Shown piece after piece: positions 18,142-26,353 of a stretch of DNA of 58,668 nt (position 1 is its first letter; the number at the start of each line of letters is the position of its first letter). The position numbers and the translations under genes are program-made. This DNA comes from Candidatus Hemicellulosilyticus sp. P3. Its GTDB lineage: Bacteria; Bacteroidota; Bacteroidia; Bacteroidales; P3. The notes beneath the pieces are model-generated. The model was not told where the DNA came from, did no database searches, and was given only the letters and a program-made list of their open reading frames with translations. Location: NCBI GenBank assembly GCA_001543385.1, contig LPNH01000012.1:1-58668 (forward strand). The letters are read 5' to 3'.

Positions 18142-18644
18142 TGCAGATTGAGTTCCTGCTGCAGGGCACACATCTGCAAAGCGCTGACGGCACCCTCCAC
18201 ACCCTTGTTGCCGTGTCTTCCGCCGGCCCGATCGAGTGCCTGTTGCATATTCTGTGTGGTGAGCACACTGAAAATGACCGGATGCCCGCTCTGCAGCGCC
18301 ACCTGTGTGATGCCGTTGGCCACGGCGTCGCAGATGAAATCAAAATGGCGTGTTTCCCCTTGTATCACACAGCCAATGCAAATGACTGCATCCAGTGCGC
18401 ATTGCCGCAACATCATCTGGGCCGCTGCAGGGAGTTCGAAAGTTCCGGGTACGCGGCGGACAATCATTTTCTCTTCGCGCACGCCGTGTGCAAGCAATGT
18501 CGTGCGGGCGCCCTCTAACAGGGCATCAGTGATTTCACTGTTCCATTGCGCCGCCACAATGCCGATCGAGTAGGGCGATCCGTCGGGTATGGCGTCAGGA
18601 TTGTAGTCCGAGAGATTGGTCTTTTTCATCGAATGTGGATTCAT
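18138..18644 (-). CDS. ribH: 6,7-dimethyl-8-ribityllumazine synthase
   Basis: A 168-residue enzyme of riboflavin synthesis that condenses 5-amino-6-ribitylaminouracil with 3,4-dihydroxybutanone 4-phosphate. Motifs GIVAAQWN, VPGTFELP and GCVIQGETRHFD (with the catalytic His) are all present. It normally assembles into pentamers or 60-mers. The ATG overlaps the stop of the rpoN-M23 ORF by 4 bases (ATGA), and its stop overlaps fmt, so the three are translationally coupled. An internal ATG at residue 6 could also serve. Confidence 0.94.
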   Translation of the reverse strand: MNPHSMKKTNLSDYNPDAIPDGSPYSIGIVAAQWNSEITDALLEGARTTLLAHGVREEKMIVRRVPGTFELPAAAQMMLRQCALDAVICIGCVIQGETRHFDFICDAVANGITQVALQSGHPVIFSVLTTQNMQQALDRAGGRHGNKGVEGAVSALQMCALQQELNLQ

Positions 18645-21049
18645 TTGACACGGAGTCTCATGCCGGCTTTCAGTTTTCCCATATCTGGGTTGAGCTCCTT
18701 AAGTTTGGCCACGGTGGTGCGGCACTTGATTGCAATCAACGGCAAATCGTCCTCTTCCTTGGCTGTATAAAATCGCATCCCGTTGGATGCAGGCTGTTCT
18801 TTGATATAACTTTTGTCTGCCTTGTAGGCCAATACTTCGCCGTGTCGCGGCTTCGTGACACCGAAATAACTTTTGTCCAGATGTAATCTCTTTGTACGCA
18901 GCGTGTAGTTCGAAAAATCCAGCAGCCATTCGGGGTCAATCGATTCATACATAAAGCGAACCTCGAAGTGCAGATGCGGTCCTGTCGAGCGGCCTGTGCT
19001 GCCGCCCAGCCCCACTATGTCGCCCGCTTTCACCTCCTGCCGCACCTTGACATTGATTTTCGACAGGTGTGCATAAGCTGTCTCTAATCCGTTGTAGTGC
19101 CGCACTACCACCAGATTGCCGTAAGCGCCCATCGGGCAGGCCACACGCACTACACCGGCAAAGGCGCAGTGGACAGGAGTGCCGGTGTTCAGCCGTATGT
19201 CCACGCCGCGGTGGGCACGTCCCCAGCGCCAGCCGTAAGGCGACGTGACCGCTCCCTTTACAGGGAAGCAGAAATCATCATCGCTCTTCACAATCCGCAG
19301 GTTGACTTCGTCGGGCAGTGAATCGAGTGTCAGGATCCGTTCGCGCACACGGTGGCTGGAGAATCGGTTGCCGTACCACAGCACACCGACACCCATGCTG
19401 TTGGTGGTATCCATGGGTTCCACTGTCCGTTCCGGTACCGACGGCACCGGCCTCAGTTGGCTCTTCTGCTTGGTGTAAGGTACGTCGTCGCCTTTCCTTT
19501 CCGGGAGTCCCTTGGCAGGCCTTGCATTTGCATCCGGGTTATATAGCTGTGCGTTGATCAGCGAGTCGTAATATGCGTTCACCTGTGCCGATAGCTGCAC
19601 CGACCCTGCGCACAGTGTCAGCAGCACCATCGTTTGCAGCCGGCGTCTGAGCCGTCCCACAGGGATGCCCAGCATTTCGCGGTATTTGGCAACAGTCCGT
19701 CGTGCAATGGAGATGCCTTCGCGGCGCATTGCATCGGTAAGGGCGTCGTCAGTGAGTGGAGCCGTCTTGTCCTCGTGTTCCACCAGCTGACGCAGCGTCG
19801 CCTTGATATGTTCAACACCTACTGTGTCGCCATCGTCGGTCGGCACCGCCTTGGTAAAACAGTCTTTCAACGCCACCACACCGAAATCGGTCTGGATATG
19901 CTTGCTGTTCACCACCCGTGAGATAGTCGATGTGTCATATCCGGTAGCCAGGGCTACATCCTTTTGTTGCAGCGGCAATAAATCGCAGGGGTTGCCGCTC
20001 ATAAAATAATGTGCCTGATAGCGTACAATAAAATCAACAATCTGGCCTAATGTCCGGCGCCGTTGGTCGAGTGTGTCAATAAATGTACGGGCATCCTCGG
20101 CTTGAGTGCGCAGGAATAGCAGTGTCTCCTTGTCAGTGCCGCCATGTTGAGGCGCCGAACTCAACTGTTGGCCCAGCTCGCTGTAATATTGGTTCATCTG
20201 CAATGTCGGCAGGCATGCGTCATTGGGTACAATAGACATTTGTCCCTCATGCATCGACACATAGAAGTCAGGCACCACATAGTGTGCGCTGTCGCCGTCT
20301 CCGCTGTCCCGTCCGGGTTTCGGGTTAAGCCGTTGAATAAACTGTATAGCGGCCTCCAGCCGTTTGCCGTTCCAGCCGCTGTGTTCCTGGATGCGCTCGT
20401 ACTGTCGCCGGCTGAACAGGTCGAAATATCTATCCACCACCACCGCTGCGTCGGCCTGGACGGCGCTCTTTTCATCCATATTATGCAGTTGCACGGAAAG
20501 ACACTCCTGCAGGTTCCGGGCACCAATGCCTACAGGTTCGCACCGTTGTATGATCGACAACACCTCCTCAGCCTCCGCTGTCTGTACCTCAATTCCTTGT
20601 CGAAAAGCCAGGTCGTTGACAATCAGCCCCAAGTCGCGGCTTAGGTAGCCGTTGTCGTCAAGGCTTCCCACAATCTCGCGTGCAACAACCCGTTGTCGTT
20701 CGCTGAGCGGCTTCATATCCAGCTGTTCCAGCAGTCGCTCCACGGTAGACTGTTCCGAAGCGTAGAAATGTTCATGCCGTCGCTCATTCTTGTCGTGTTC
20801 TAAACGTTCGCGGTAGCGATAATCCTCATCATCCCAGTCGTCGCCGTCGTCGGTGGCAGGCAGTTCGATTGCCGGAGGTGTCAACTCCTCCAGCAGCGGA
20901 TTCTTTTCCACCTCCTCTTTTATATGTCGCGACAAATCAGACACAGGCATCTGAATCAGCTTCATCAGCAGTATCTGCTGCGGAGTCAGCTTCAACGTCT
21001 GCTTCAGTTTCTGTGACTGGCGTATCAAAGGCAATAGAATTATAGACAC
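18641..21049 (-). CDS. rpoN: Sigma-54 (RpoN) continuous with an M23 metallopeptidase (fusion ORF)
   Basis: One 802-codon frame. Residues 1-471 are a complete sigma-54: the activator-interaction segment with SQKLKQTLKLTPQQILLMKLIQ near residue 12, the core-binding middle, and the RpoN box ARRTVAKYRE at 449-458, ending RLRRRL where RpoN proteins normally stop. With no stop codon, the frame runs into a signal-peptide-like stretch (MVLLTLCAG, residues 474-482, then LSAQ), and an M23 peptidase with HRGVD (His613, Asp617), His661 and HLH (692-694), plus a LysM-like tail (about 757-802). M23 enzymes cut peptidoglycan cross-links outside the cytoplasm, so the two halves belong in different compartments. 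An ATG within the RpoN box (19675, residue 459) would give the peptidase an ideal signal peptide with an RLRRR n-region, so internal initiation is plausible; a further ATG lies at 19630. A lost stop or a base error cannot be excluded. Confidence 0.85.
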   Translation of the reverse strand: MSIILLPLIRQSQKLKQTLKLTPQQILLMKLIQMPVSDLSRHIKEEVEKNPLLEELTPPAIELPATDDGDDWDDEDYRYRERLEHDKNERRHEHFYASEQSTVERLLEQLDMKPLSERQRVVAREIVGSLDDNGYLSRDLGLIVNDLAFRQGIEVQTAEAEEVLSIIQRCEPVGIGARNLQECLSVQLHNMDEKSAVQADAAVVVDRYFDLFSRRQYERIQEHSGWNGKRLEAAIQFIQRLNPKPGRDSGDGDSAHYVVPDFYVSMHEGQMSIVPNDACLPTLQMNQYYSELGQQLSSAPQHGGTDKETLLFLRTQAEDARTFIDTLDQRRRTLGQIVDFIVRYQAHYFMSGNPCDLLPLQQKDVALATGYDTSTISRVVNSKHIQTDFGVVALKDCFTKAVPTDDGDTVGVEHIKATLRQLVEHEDKTAPLTDDALTDAMRREGISIARRTVAKYREMLGIPVGRLRRRLQTMVLLTLCAGSVQLSAQVNAYYDSLINAQLYNPDANARPAKGLPERKGDDVPYTKQKSQLRPVPSVPERTVEPMDTTNSMGVGVLWYGNRFSSHRVRERILTLDSLPDEVNLRIVKSDDDFCFPVKGAVTSPYGWRWGRAHRGVDIRLNTGTPVHCAFAGVVRVACPMGAYGNLVVVRHYNGLETAYAHLSKINVKVRQEVKAGDIVGLGGSTGRSTGPHLHFEVRFMYESIDPEWLLDFSNYTLRTKRLHLDKSYFGVTKPRHGEVLAYKADKSYIKEQPASNGMRFYTAKEEDDLPLIAIKCRTTVAKLKELNPDMGKLKAGMRLRVK

Positions 21050-21252
21050 TTAGGGCATGCAAACTCCGCCCCGAACGAATGTGCTAAATTACTACTATTT
21101 TTTGAATTGGTAAAATCCATGCCCAGCGTCGTAAAACGTACAATAGTTCAACCCAGCCGGTCTTTGGGGTTATGCCGGAACAAATGCATAGAATAGACTA
21201 TAAAAACAACTATGCTGATACGTTCGTCCAATACCCGGTTTGGGTAAAAGAC

Positions 21253-21281
21253 AGCCGGCTTCACAATAAGTGAAGCCGGCT
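21253..21281 (-). terminator. Hairpin terminator of the EF-G2-like gene
   Basis: Arms of 12 bp (21253-21264 and 21270-21281) around an AATAA loop, with T-rich flanks on both strands. Apart from this, the 270-base gap between the rpoN-M23 start and the EF-G2-like gene shows no gene. Confidence 0.8.
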
Positions 21282-21323
21282 TGTTTTTTGCTACGGAATA
21301 TGAACGTTCGTATTCCGGTTGGT

Positions 21324-23456
21324 TTATTCCTCTTCGTTGGCAGCCTCCTCGTAGGCCTTGAGGAGGGACTGCTGCACATCGGTGGGAACGAGCTCGTAGG
21401 AGCTGAAAGTCATGGTGAAGGTGCCGCGGCCGCTGGTGAGCGAGCTCAAGGCGGTGCAGTAGCGGTTCATCTCAGCCAATGGCGCCTTGGCCCTCAGCGT
21501 CGTATACTTGCCTTCAGCATCCATACCCATGACGATGGCGCGACGGCCCTGCAGGTCGGTCATCACGCCGCCCTGGCTCTCGGTGGGCACGGTGACTGCG
21601 ATGTCGTAGATAGGCTCTTTGATTTTCGGGGCAGCCTGCTTGAAGGCCTCGCGGAAAGCGGTGCGTCCAGCAATCTTGAAAGCCGTCTCGTTCGAGTCGA
21701 CAGGATGCATTTTTCCGTCATAGATGTTGACAACGATGTCGCGAGCGTAACTGCCGGTCAATGGACCCTGCTCCATCTTCTCCATGATGCCTTTAAGGAT
21801 GGCAGGCATAAAGCGGGCGTCAATGGAGCCGCCAACGATACAGTTGTTGAACACCAGTTTTCCGCCCCACTCCAACGGGTACTCCTGTGTGTCGCGTATG
21901 GGGTACTTGGTCTGGTTGGGCATACCGTCATAGTAAGGCTCCACCAGCATATGCACTTCACCGAACTGGCCGCTGCCGCCCGACTGCTTCTTGTGACGAT
22001 ACATAGCTTCGGCACTCTTGGTGATAGTCTCGCGATACGGGATGTTGGGGGCGGTGAAGTTCACCTCCAGCTTGTACTGATTGTCGAAATACCACTTGAT
22101 GGTGTTCAAGTGCAGCTCTCCCTGGCAGCCAAGGATCACTTGGCGTAACTCGCGGCTGTTTTCCAAAGTGAGGCTGCGGTCGCTGTTGCATAGATCTTTC
22201 AGTGCGGCGCCGACCTTCTCGTCATCGTTGCTGTTGGCTGCTTTTACAGCCACGGTGTAGACAGGTGTCGGGAACTCAATCTCGTTCACCACATCGTCGG
22301 TGTTCTTCGGGGTGGTGAGCGTCTGGTTTATCTTGACATCCTTCAGTTTGATAGTGCAGACAATGTCGCCGGCGCAGGCTTTCTCCACGCGCTGACGGTC
22401 CTTGCCGCTGCAAACGAGCACTTGGCTGACGCGCTCTTTGCTTTGGTTGCAAGAGTTGACCACGTCTTGTGCCTCGGCCAGTTCCCCGTCGAACAGGCGC
22501 AGATAAGTGATTTCTCCCAGGTTTTTGTCCTTGGCGCTTTTGAAGGCAAAAGCCACGGTGGGGTTGGCATTGTTGCACTTCAGCTCTTTACCGCCCTTAG
22601 TCTTCTTGGCCTCGGCCACTTCGTCGGGGGCAGGGACATTCTGGCCGATAAATTCCAGCAGACGGGCCACACCCATATTCTCCTTGGCGGAGGTGCAGAG
22701 GATGGGGAAGAGGTCGCGTTTGTCGATAGCCAGTTTCAGTGCCTTGGTCAGTTCCTCGGCGGTCAGGTCGCCGTTCTCAAAATATTTCTCCATCAGCGCG
22801 TCGTCGGCGGAGGCAGCCTCCTCGACAAGCGCCATGCGCATCTCTTCGGCACGGTCGGCATGCTCGGCGGGGATATCGCTCATCTCCATCTTGCCGTCCT
22901 TGAATGTCAACAACTTGTTGGCGACGATGTCCACCACTTGGTTAAACCCTAAACCTTGGTTGACAGGGAATTGCAGTACCGTGCACTTGCCGCCAAAGAA
23001 ATCCTTCAGTTGGTTGACGCTGTCGTCGAAATTGGCCTTTTCTGCATCCAAGTGATTGATGACAAACATCATGGGAGAGTCCAGTTTGGCTGCATAGCGG
23101 TTGGCCACTTCGGTGCCCACTTCCACGCCGCTCTGTGCGTTGACCACCACCACGGCGGCTTCGACAACATTCAATGCCGAGACCAGTTCGCCCTGATAGT
23201 CTGCAAAGCCGGGGACATCGAGTATATTCACTTTTTTGCCGCCGTATTCGGTGTACATGAGGGTTGTCTCAACCGAGTACTTACGGTCAAGTTCAATGTC
23301 GCGGTAGTCACTGATGGTGTTCTTGTTGTCCACCGATCCGCGACGGTTGATAAGGCCGCCGCAGAAAGCCATGGCTTCAGCCAAGGTGGTCTTGCCTGAT
23401 TTGGCACCGCCCACCAAGGCAATGTTACGGATGTCCGATGTCTGATAAATCTTCAT
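21324..23456 (-). CDS. EF-G2-type elongation factor paralog lacking the catalytic histidine
   Basis: A 710-residue translational GTPase-fold protein that spans all five EF-G domains. Its N-terminus MKIYQTSDIRNIAL matches my recollection of the Bacteroides EF-G2 paralog, not canonical EF-G. The P-loop is GGAKSGKTT (residues 16-24) and the G4 motif is NHLD (134-137). The G3 motif, DTPGH in EF-G, is DVPGF (80-84): the catalytic His is Phe. The switch I element RGITI is also absent. Bacteroides EF-G2 is known to support slow translocation without GTP hydrolysis and to matter under carbon starvation; the same role is inferred here. It forms a single-gene unit with its own terminator. Confidence 0.82.
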   Translation of the reverse strand: MKIYQTSDIRNIALVGGAKSGKTTLAEAMAFCGGLINRRGSVDNKNTISDYRDIELDRKYSVETTLMYTEYGGKKVNILDVPGFADYQGELVSALNVVEAAVVVVNAQSGVEVGTEVANRYAAKLDSPMMFVINHLDAEKANFDDSVNQLKDFFGGKCTVLQFPVNQGLGFNQVVDIVANKLLTFKDGKMEMSDIPAEHADRAEEMRMALVEEAASADDALMEKYFENGDLTAEELTKALKLAIDKRDLFPILCTSAKENMGVARLLEFIGQNVPAPDEVAEAKKTKGGKELKCNNANPTVAFAFKSAKDKNLGEITYLRLFDGELAEAQDVVNSCNQSKERVSQVLVCSGKDRQRVEKACAGDIVCTIKLKDVKINQTLTTPKNTDDVVNEIEFPTPVYTVAVKAANSNDDEKVGAALKDLCNSDRSLTLENSRELRQVILGCQGELHLNTIKWYFDNQYKLEVNFTAPNIPYRETITKSAEAMYRHKKQSGGSGQFGEVHMLVEPYYDGMPNQTKYPIRDTQEYPLEWGGKLVFNNCIVGGSIDARFMPAILKGIMEKMEQGPLTGSYARDIVVNIYDGKMHPVDSNETAFKIAGRTAFREAFKQAAPKIKEPIYDIAVTVPTESQGGVMTDLQGRRAIVMGMDAEGKYTTLRAKAPLAEMNRYCTALSSLTSGRGTFTMTFSSYELVPTDVQQSLLKAYEEAANEEE

Positions 23457-23551
23457 TGTATAAAAAATTTAATAAATCTCCATTGATAAGTTTTGATAAC
23501 AAACGACTTATGTCGGTCCAAAGGCTCTTTCACCCCTGGCTTTGAGGAGAG

Positions 23552-23590
23552 CAAAGATACTAAAAAAATCCGGAAAAGTATGTATTTTTG
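23552..23590. promoter_or_regulatory. Divergent -7 elements for the EF-G2-like and flippase genes
   Basis: TATCTTTG on the minus strand (23552-23559) faces the EF-G2-like gene, and TATTTTTG on the plus strand (23583-23590) faces the flippase gene. The two transcripts would start back to back; neither has a clear -33 box. Confidence 0.5.
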
Positions 23591-23633
23591 CATTTTACTT
23601 GCGGTCCTGTCGCCGCACCACTGTCACCGCATC

Positions 23634-25151
23634 ATGGGAGTTATTGCGCGTCAAAGTATCAAAGGGGCCATAGCCAACTACATCGGTATCGCCATAGGTT
23701 TCTTCACCACCTTTTTCGTCCTCACCGACTGTCTGTCGCAGGAAGAGATCGGCCTGACCCGTGTCATGGTCGACATCGCCATGCTCTTCTCCAGTCTGGC
23801 ACAACTGGGCTCCAATGCCTCCATCATCCGTTTCTTTCCCTATTTTCGCACCCGTTCCGACGACAGCCATCATGGTATATTTGCCTGGGCGCTGTTGCTG
23901 CCCTTCGTCGGCATGCTTCTCATCACTTTCGTCTTCATCATCTTCCGCCAGCCTATCCAAGCCGTCTACGCCCAGCGGGCGCCGCTGTTGGCCCACTACT
24001 TCCACTTGCTTGTTCCGCTCACCTTCTTTGCCCTGTACCAGACCGTCTTCGAGACTTGTTCCAGCGTGTTGCTCCGCATCACAGTCCCCAAGCTCGTCCG
24101 TGAGGTGGGTGTCCGTCTGTTCAACCTGGCGGCCTATCTGCTGTACGGTCACGGGGTCATATCATTAGATGTATTCATCTGGTTGTTCTGCGGCAGCTAC
24201 GGTTTGGCCATGGTGTTGAATTTCTGCTATCTGTTGAGTCTGGGACATCTTTCCTTCCATATCGACCGCACATTCCTCGACCGGGCTAAAGTGAACGAAA
24301 TTCTGCGCTACACTTTCTTCATGACGATGACAGCCCTTGCGGCCAATATACCCCTGTTCAACACCCTCTTTTTGGGAGCACAGAAAGGCTTGGCGCTGAC
24401 GGGTGTCTACACCATAGCGCTATACATCGCCAACGTCGTCGAGGTTCCCTACCGTTCCTTGGGTGCCATCTCGAGACCGATGGTGGCTTCGGCGGTCAAA
24501 GACTCCGATTGGGCCGAGGTGTCGCGCCTCTCCCGTCAGGTCTCCGTCCACCAGTTCCTGGTCAGCATCTTCCTCCTCCTCTTCATTTGGATCAATCTCG
24601 ACGTGCTCTACGCCTTTATTCCCCGTGGCGACGACTATGCTGGCGGTATGCTGGTGGTGCTCATCATGGGCATGGCCAAGGTGCTTAACTCCTCTCTTGC
24701 CGTCACCACCGACATACTCAGCTACTCGCGTCACTTCTCCCTGTTGCTGCCCTTCATGTTGCTGCTCACGCTGGCTGCACTGCTGGGCAATAGCTTTTTT
24801 ATCCCCCGTTGGGGCATCAACGGTTCTGCGGCCGCTACGCTGACAGCATATTTGGTATATTATGGTTGTATGCTGCCCTTCATCTCCTCCAGACTTGGAG
24901 TGCGTATATTCTCACGCAACCACCTCAAAGTCATCATGATACTTGTTGTTTTAGTTTTAATGCACCTGTTTTGGACTCTCTTGCCGTCGCCGCAATCGTT
25001 GTTATGGACGTTGGCTCTTGCGGTGGCGCAGACTTCTTTGCTGCTTGCGGTGGCGCTGACGCTCCTCTATCGTGCGCACATCTCTGCCGACGTCAACCGG
25101 CTCATAGACCGGTTCCTGTTGCGCCCGTTGCATTTGAAAAAAACTTTGTAA
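23634..25151 (+). CDS. Polysaccharide flippase (Wzx/MATE-like membrane protein)
   Basis: A 505-residue integral membrane protein with about 12-14 hydrophobic segments, opening with MGVIARQSIKGAIANYIGI and AIGFFTTFFV. This pattern is found in the Wzx/oligosaccharide flippase branch of the MOP superfamily, which moves lipid-linked sugar units across the inner membrane. No glycosyltransferase cluster is visible nearby, so the substrate could be an O-antigen unit, capsule precursor or another lipid. The lipid II flippase MurJ is related and is an alternative, but this protein lacks an obvious MurJ signature that I can read. I chose ATG 23634 because the 47 upstream open codons overlap the promoter. 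Confidence 0.78.
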   Translation: MGVIARQSIKGAIANYIGIAIGFFTTFFVLTDCLSQEEIGLTRVMVDIAMLFSSLAQLGSNASIIRFFPYFRTRSDDSHHGIFAWALLLPFVGMLLITFVFIIFRQPIQAVYAQRAPLLAHYFHLLVPLTFFALYQTVFETCSSVLLRITVPKLVREVGVRLFNLAAYLLYGHGVISLDVFIWLFCGSYGLAMVLNFCYLLSLGHLSFHIDRTFLDRAKVNEILRYTFFMTMTALAANIPLFNTLFLGAQKGLALTGVYTIALYIANVVEVPYRSLGAISRPMVASAVKDSDWAEVSRLSRQVSVHQFLVSIFLLLFIWINLDVLYAFIPRGDDYAGGMLVVLIMGMAKVLNSSLAVTTDILSYSRHFSLLLPFMLLLTLAALLGNSFFIPRWGINGSAAATLTAYLVYYGCMLPFISSRLGVRIFSRNHLKVIMILVVLVLMHLFWTLLPSPQSLLWTLALAVAQTSLLLAVALTLLYRAHISADVNRLIDRFLLRPLHLKKTL

Positions 25152-25156
25152 TTTTG
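25149..25156 (+). promoter_or_regulatory. Possible promoter of prfA
   Basis: TAATTTTG matches the -7 consensus at the very end of the flippase gene. A GTTG lies 18 bases upstream (25127-25130). Its location inside the flippase stop region makes it tentative. Confidence 0.4.
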
Positions 25157-25176
25157 TGCCCTTGATTTTTTTGTCA

Positions 25177-26271
25177 ATGTTAGATAAATTACAAGCCATA
25201 TACACCCGTTATCAAGAGATTGAGCAACAGATAAACGATCCGCACGTCACGGCGGACATGAAACATTTTGTCAAACTGAGCAAAGACTACAAGGATCTGC
25301 AGCCCGTGGTCAAAGCCTACCACGACTACAAGTCCCTCCTTGACACCATCGCCGAGTGCAAAGAGCTTTTAGAGTCCGAGAAAGACGCCGAGCTGCGCGA
25401 GATGGCCAAAGAAGAGCTCACCGCCAGCCAAGCTCGCAAAGAGACGATGGAAGACGAGATACGCATCCTGCTCATCCCGGCCGACCCCACCGACTCGAAA
25501 AACGCAGTGGTCGAGATCCGTGGCGGCACGGGTGGCGACGAAGCCTGTCTCTTCGCGGGCGACCTCTTTCGCATGTACACCCGTTTTTGCGAGAAGAAAC
25601 ACTGGAAAGTCGACATCGTCGATTTCAACGAAGGCACAGCCGGCGGCTACAAAGATATCACATTCAACGTCAGTTGCGACGAGCGCGACCGTAGCGGTGC
25701 AACCGGCGTCTATGGCCTGTTGAAATACGAAAGCGGTGTCCACCGAGTGCAGCGGGTCCCTGCCACCGAGACACAGGGCCGTGTCCATACCTCCGCCGCC
25801 GGTGTAGTCGTCTTGCCCGAAGCCGAGGAATTCGATGTCGAGCTCAACATGGCCGACGTCCGCATCGACACATTCTGTGCCAGTGGCCCCGGCGGGCAGT
25901 GCGTCAACACCACCTATTCCGCCGTGCGTCTCACCCACATCCCTACAGGCATCGTCGTCAGTTGCCAAGACCAGAAATCGCAAATCAAAAACAAAGAAAA
26001 AGCCATCGTTGTCCTTCGCACCCGGCTCTACGAGCGCGAATACAATAAATATATGGAGGAGATGTCCTCCAAGCGCAAAACCATGGTCGCCACCGGTGAC
26101 CGCAGCGAAAAAGTGCGTACCTATAACTATCCGCAGTCCCGTGTCACCGACCACCGCATAGGGTGGTCCATGCACAACCTGCCCGCCTTCATGGACGGCG
26201 ATATAGAAGAGTGCATCGAAGCGCTCCAACTTGCTGAAAACGCTGAAAAGCTCAAAGCCTCTGTCGGTTGA
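25177..26271 (+). CDS. prfA: Peptide chain release factor 1
   Basis: A 364-residue release factor that reads UAA and UAG. The PAT recognition tripeptide is at residues 195-197 (RVPATETQGR), which marks RF1 rather than RF2, and the catalytic GGQ is at 239-241 inside SGPGGQCVN. It starts at ATG 25177, 25 bases after the flippase stop. The GGQ is followed by Cys rather than the usual His or Ser, a mild substitution. RF1 activity should be normal. Confidence 0.94.
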   Translation: MLDKLQAIYTRYQEIEQQINDPHVTADMKHFVKLSKDYKDLQPVVKAYHDYKSLLDTIAECKELLESEKDAELREMAKEELTASQARKETMEDEIRILLIPADPTDSKNAVVEIRGGTGGDEACLFAGDLFRMYTRFCEKKHWKVDIVDFNEGTAGGYKDITFNVSCDERDRSGATGVYGLLKYESGVHRVQRVPATETQGRVHTSAAGVVVLPEAEEFDVELNMADVRIDTFCASGPGGQCVNTTYSAVRLTHIPTGIVVSCQDQKSQIKNKEKAIVVLRTRLYEREYNKYMEEMSSKRKTMVATGDRSEKVRTYNYPQSRVTDHRIGWSMHNLPAFMDGDIEECIEALQLAENAEKLKASVG

Positions 26272-26282
26272 ACAGCGCTGTG

Positions 26283-26330
26283 ATAAAGAATCCGGCTGCA
26301 TCTGACATCAGATGCAGCCGGATTCTTTAT
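26283..26330. terminator. Near-perfect palindromic terminator (convergent)
   Basis: Two perfectly complementary 23-base arms (26283-26305 and 26308-26330) with a 2-base gap, T-rich on both flanks. It separates prfA from the minus-strand peptidase gene. Confidence 0.85.
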
Positions 26331-26353
26331 TTGTCCATTTGCGTGCAGTCCTT

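Noticed and set aside
25369..26301. A 310-codon minus-strand frame under prfA
   Set aside because: Antisense of a highly conserved release factor; no family match of its own.
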